Origin: Shewanella sp. SR44-3
Lineage (GTDB): Bacteria > Pseudomonadota > Gammaproteobacteria > Enterobacterales > Shewanellaceae
Assembly (NCBI RefSeq): GCF_014163735.1
Contig: NZ_JACJDV010000004.1
Span: forward strand, 62,001-126,000
Direction: 5' to 3'
DNA length: 64,000 bases
Of the stretch, positions 63,910-64,000 are shown piece after piece. Both the position numbers and the translations under genes were made by a program. The notes below the pieces were generated by a model. The model was not told where the DNA came from and ran no database searches. It saw nothing but the letters and a program-made list of their open reading frames with translations. Each line of letters begins with the position of its first letter. Positions within the stretch are counted from its first letter, which is position 1.

Positions 63910-63914
63910 AACTA
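63910..63914. repeat. Target-site duplication, right copy
   Basis: AACTA, identical to 46116-46120. Read on the minus strand it is TAGTT, so it includes the TAG stop codon (63912-63914) of the yhiN gene. Confidence 0.93.
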
Positions 63915-64000
63915 CACCGTTTGGCCGGCGGCGACCCCTGAGGCCCAGGCCCATTGGAAGTTGAACCCTCCAAGCCAGCCACTGACGTCCATGACTTCGC
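63912..64000 (-). CDS. yhiN: YhiN-type NAD(P)/FAD-dependent oxidoreductase, C-terminal end
   Basis: The last 28 codons of a HI0933/YhiN-family flavoprotein enter from the right edge: EVMDVSGWLGGFNFQWAWAS, then GVAAGQTV and TAG. The GWLGGFNFQWAWASG segment is the highly conserved FAD-binding C-terminus of the family. The physiological role of YhiN is not established. The gene's reading frame is kept intact, because the element entered at the stop codon. This conserved 3' end is the likely TnsD recognition site. Confidence 0.88.
   Translation of the reverse strand, partial: EVMDVSGWLGGFNFQWAWASGVAAGQTV

Overview
The window is a stretch of gammaproteobacterial chromosome, most likely Shewanella. 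Pointers are the mtnC protein with a DTAGTT motif, the hutUH/hutC/hutI layout, a DUF3612-type XRE regulator, a RyhB small RNA and perfect CRP-like and FNR/EtrA-like sites. Base composition is moderately AT-rich. Everything outside 46,121-63,909 looks like vertically inherited core or lineage genome. Genus and family names come from recognising protein sequences, not from a search.

Layout, left part. 1-4,238: end of an LPS-core glycosyltransferase cluster (GT2 partial, waaE-like, GT25) leading into coaD and a Wzi-like outer-membrane barrel. 4,319-6,850: mutM, a small membrane protein, and mobB/mobA for the molybdenum cofactor. 6,973-7,117: an unannotated RyhB iron small RNA with its Fur box and terminator. 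7,113-9,935: a GNAT protein, yhhQ and menF. 10,036-15,411: an HD-GYP phosphodiesterase behind a CRP-like site, a small membrane peptide, a YeiH-type permease, a DUF3612 XRE regulator and an unknown divergent gene. 15,749-18,454: an ArsR regulator, an aldehyde dehydrogenase and a 2OG-Fe(II) oxygenase, with a shared operator motif before arsR and before the dehydrogenase. 18,563-22,463: SulP transporter, MscS-type channel and a periplasmic DUF3157 protein. 22,533-27,989: histidine utilisation (hutH, hutU, hutC, hutI) with a perfect HutC palindrome.

Layout, right part. 28,025-45,868: an esterase-like protein lacking the usual nucleophile serine, a dCMP-deaminase-like gene, mtnC, a periplasmic-sensor GGDEF/EAL protein with a degenerate GGDKF site behind an FNR box, thioesterases, an acyl-CoA ligase, two ABC exporters on either side of a GntR operator, mog and an NlpC/P60 lipoprotein.

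46,121-63,909 is a complete 17,789-bp Tn7-like transposon. Its ends are inverted repeats with several TnsB-type sites (ACAATAAAGTTTGTACAC), and a 5-bp target duplication AACTA flanks it at 46,116-46,120 and 63,910-63,914. It sits exactly at the stop codon of a yhiN-type flavoprotein gene, whose last 28 codons are visible at the window's right edge. One arm carries tnsA-tnsB-tnsC-tniQ/tnsD. A second, smaller TniQ gene lies at the opposite end, and its stop codon falls inside an end repeat.

The cargo is two divergent defence operons sharing a 126-bp control region: a two-gene CBASS (CD-NTase plus four-helix membrane effector), and an extended type I restriction-modification operon (half-HsdS, HsdM, HsdS, KAP-type NTPase, HsdR, YgjP-like metallopeptidase). 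The most rewarding items are the two-TniQ element at yhiN, the extended restriction operon with its extra half-specificity subunit and KAP NTPase, and the RyhB gene.
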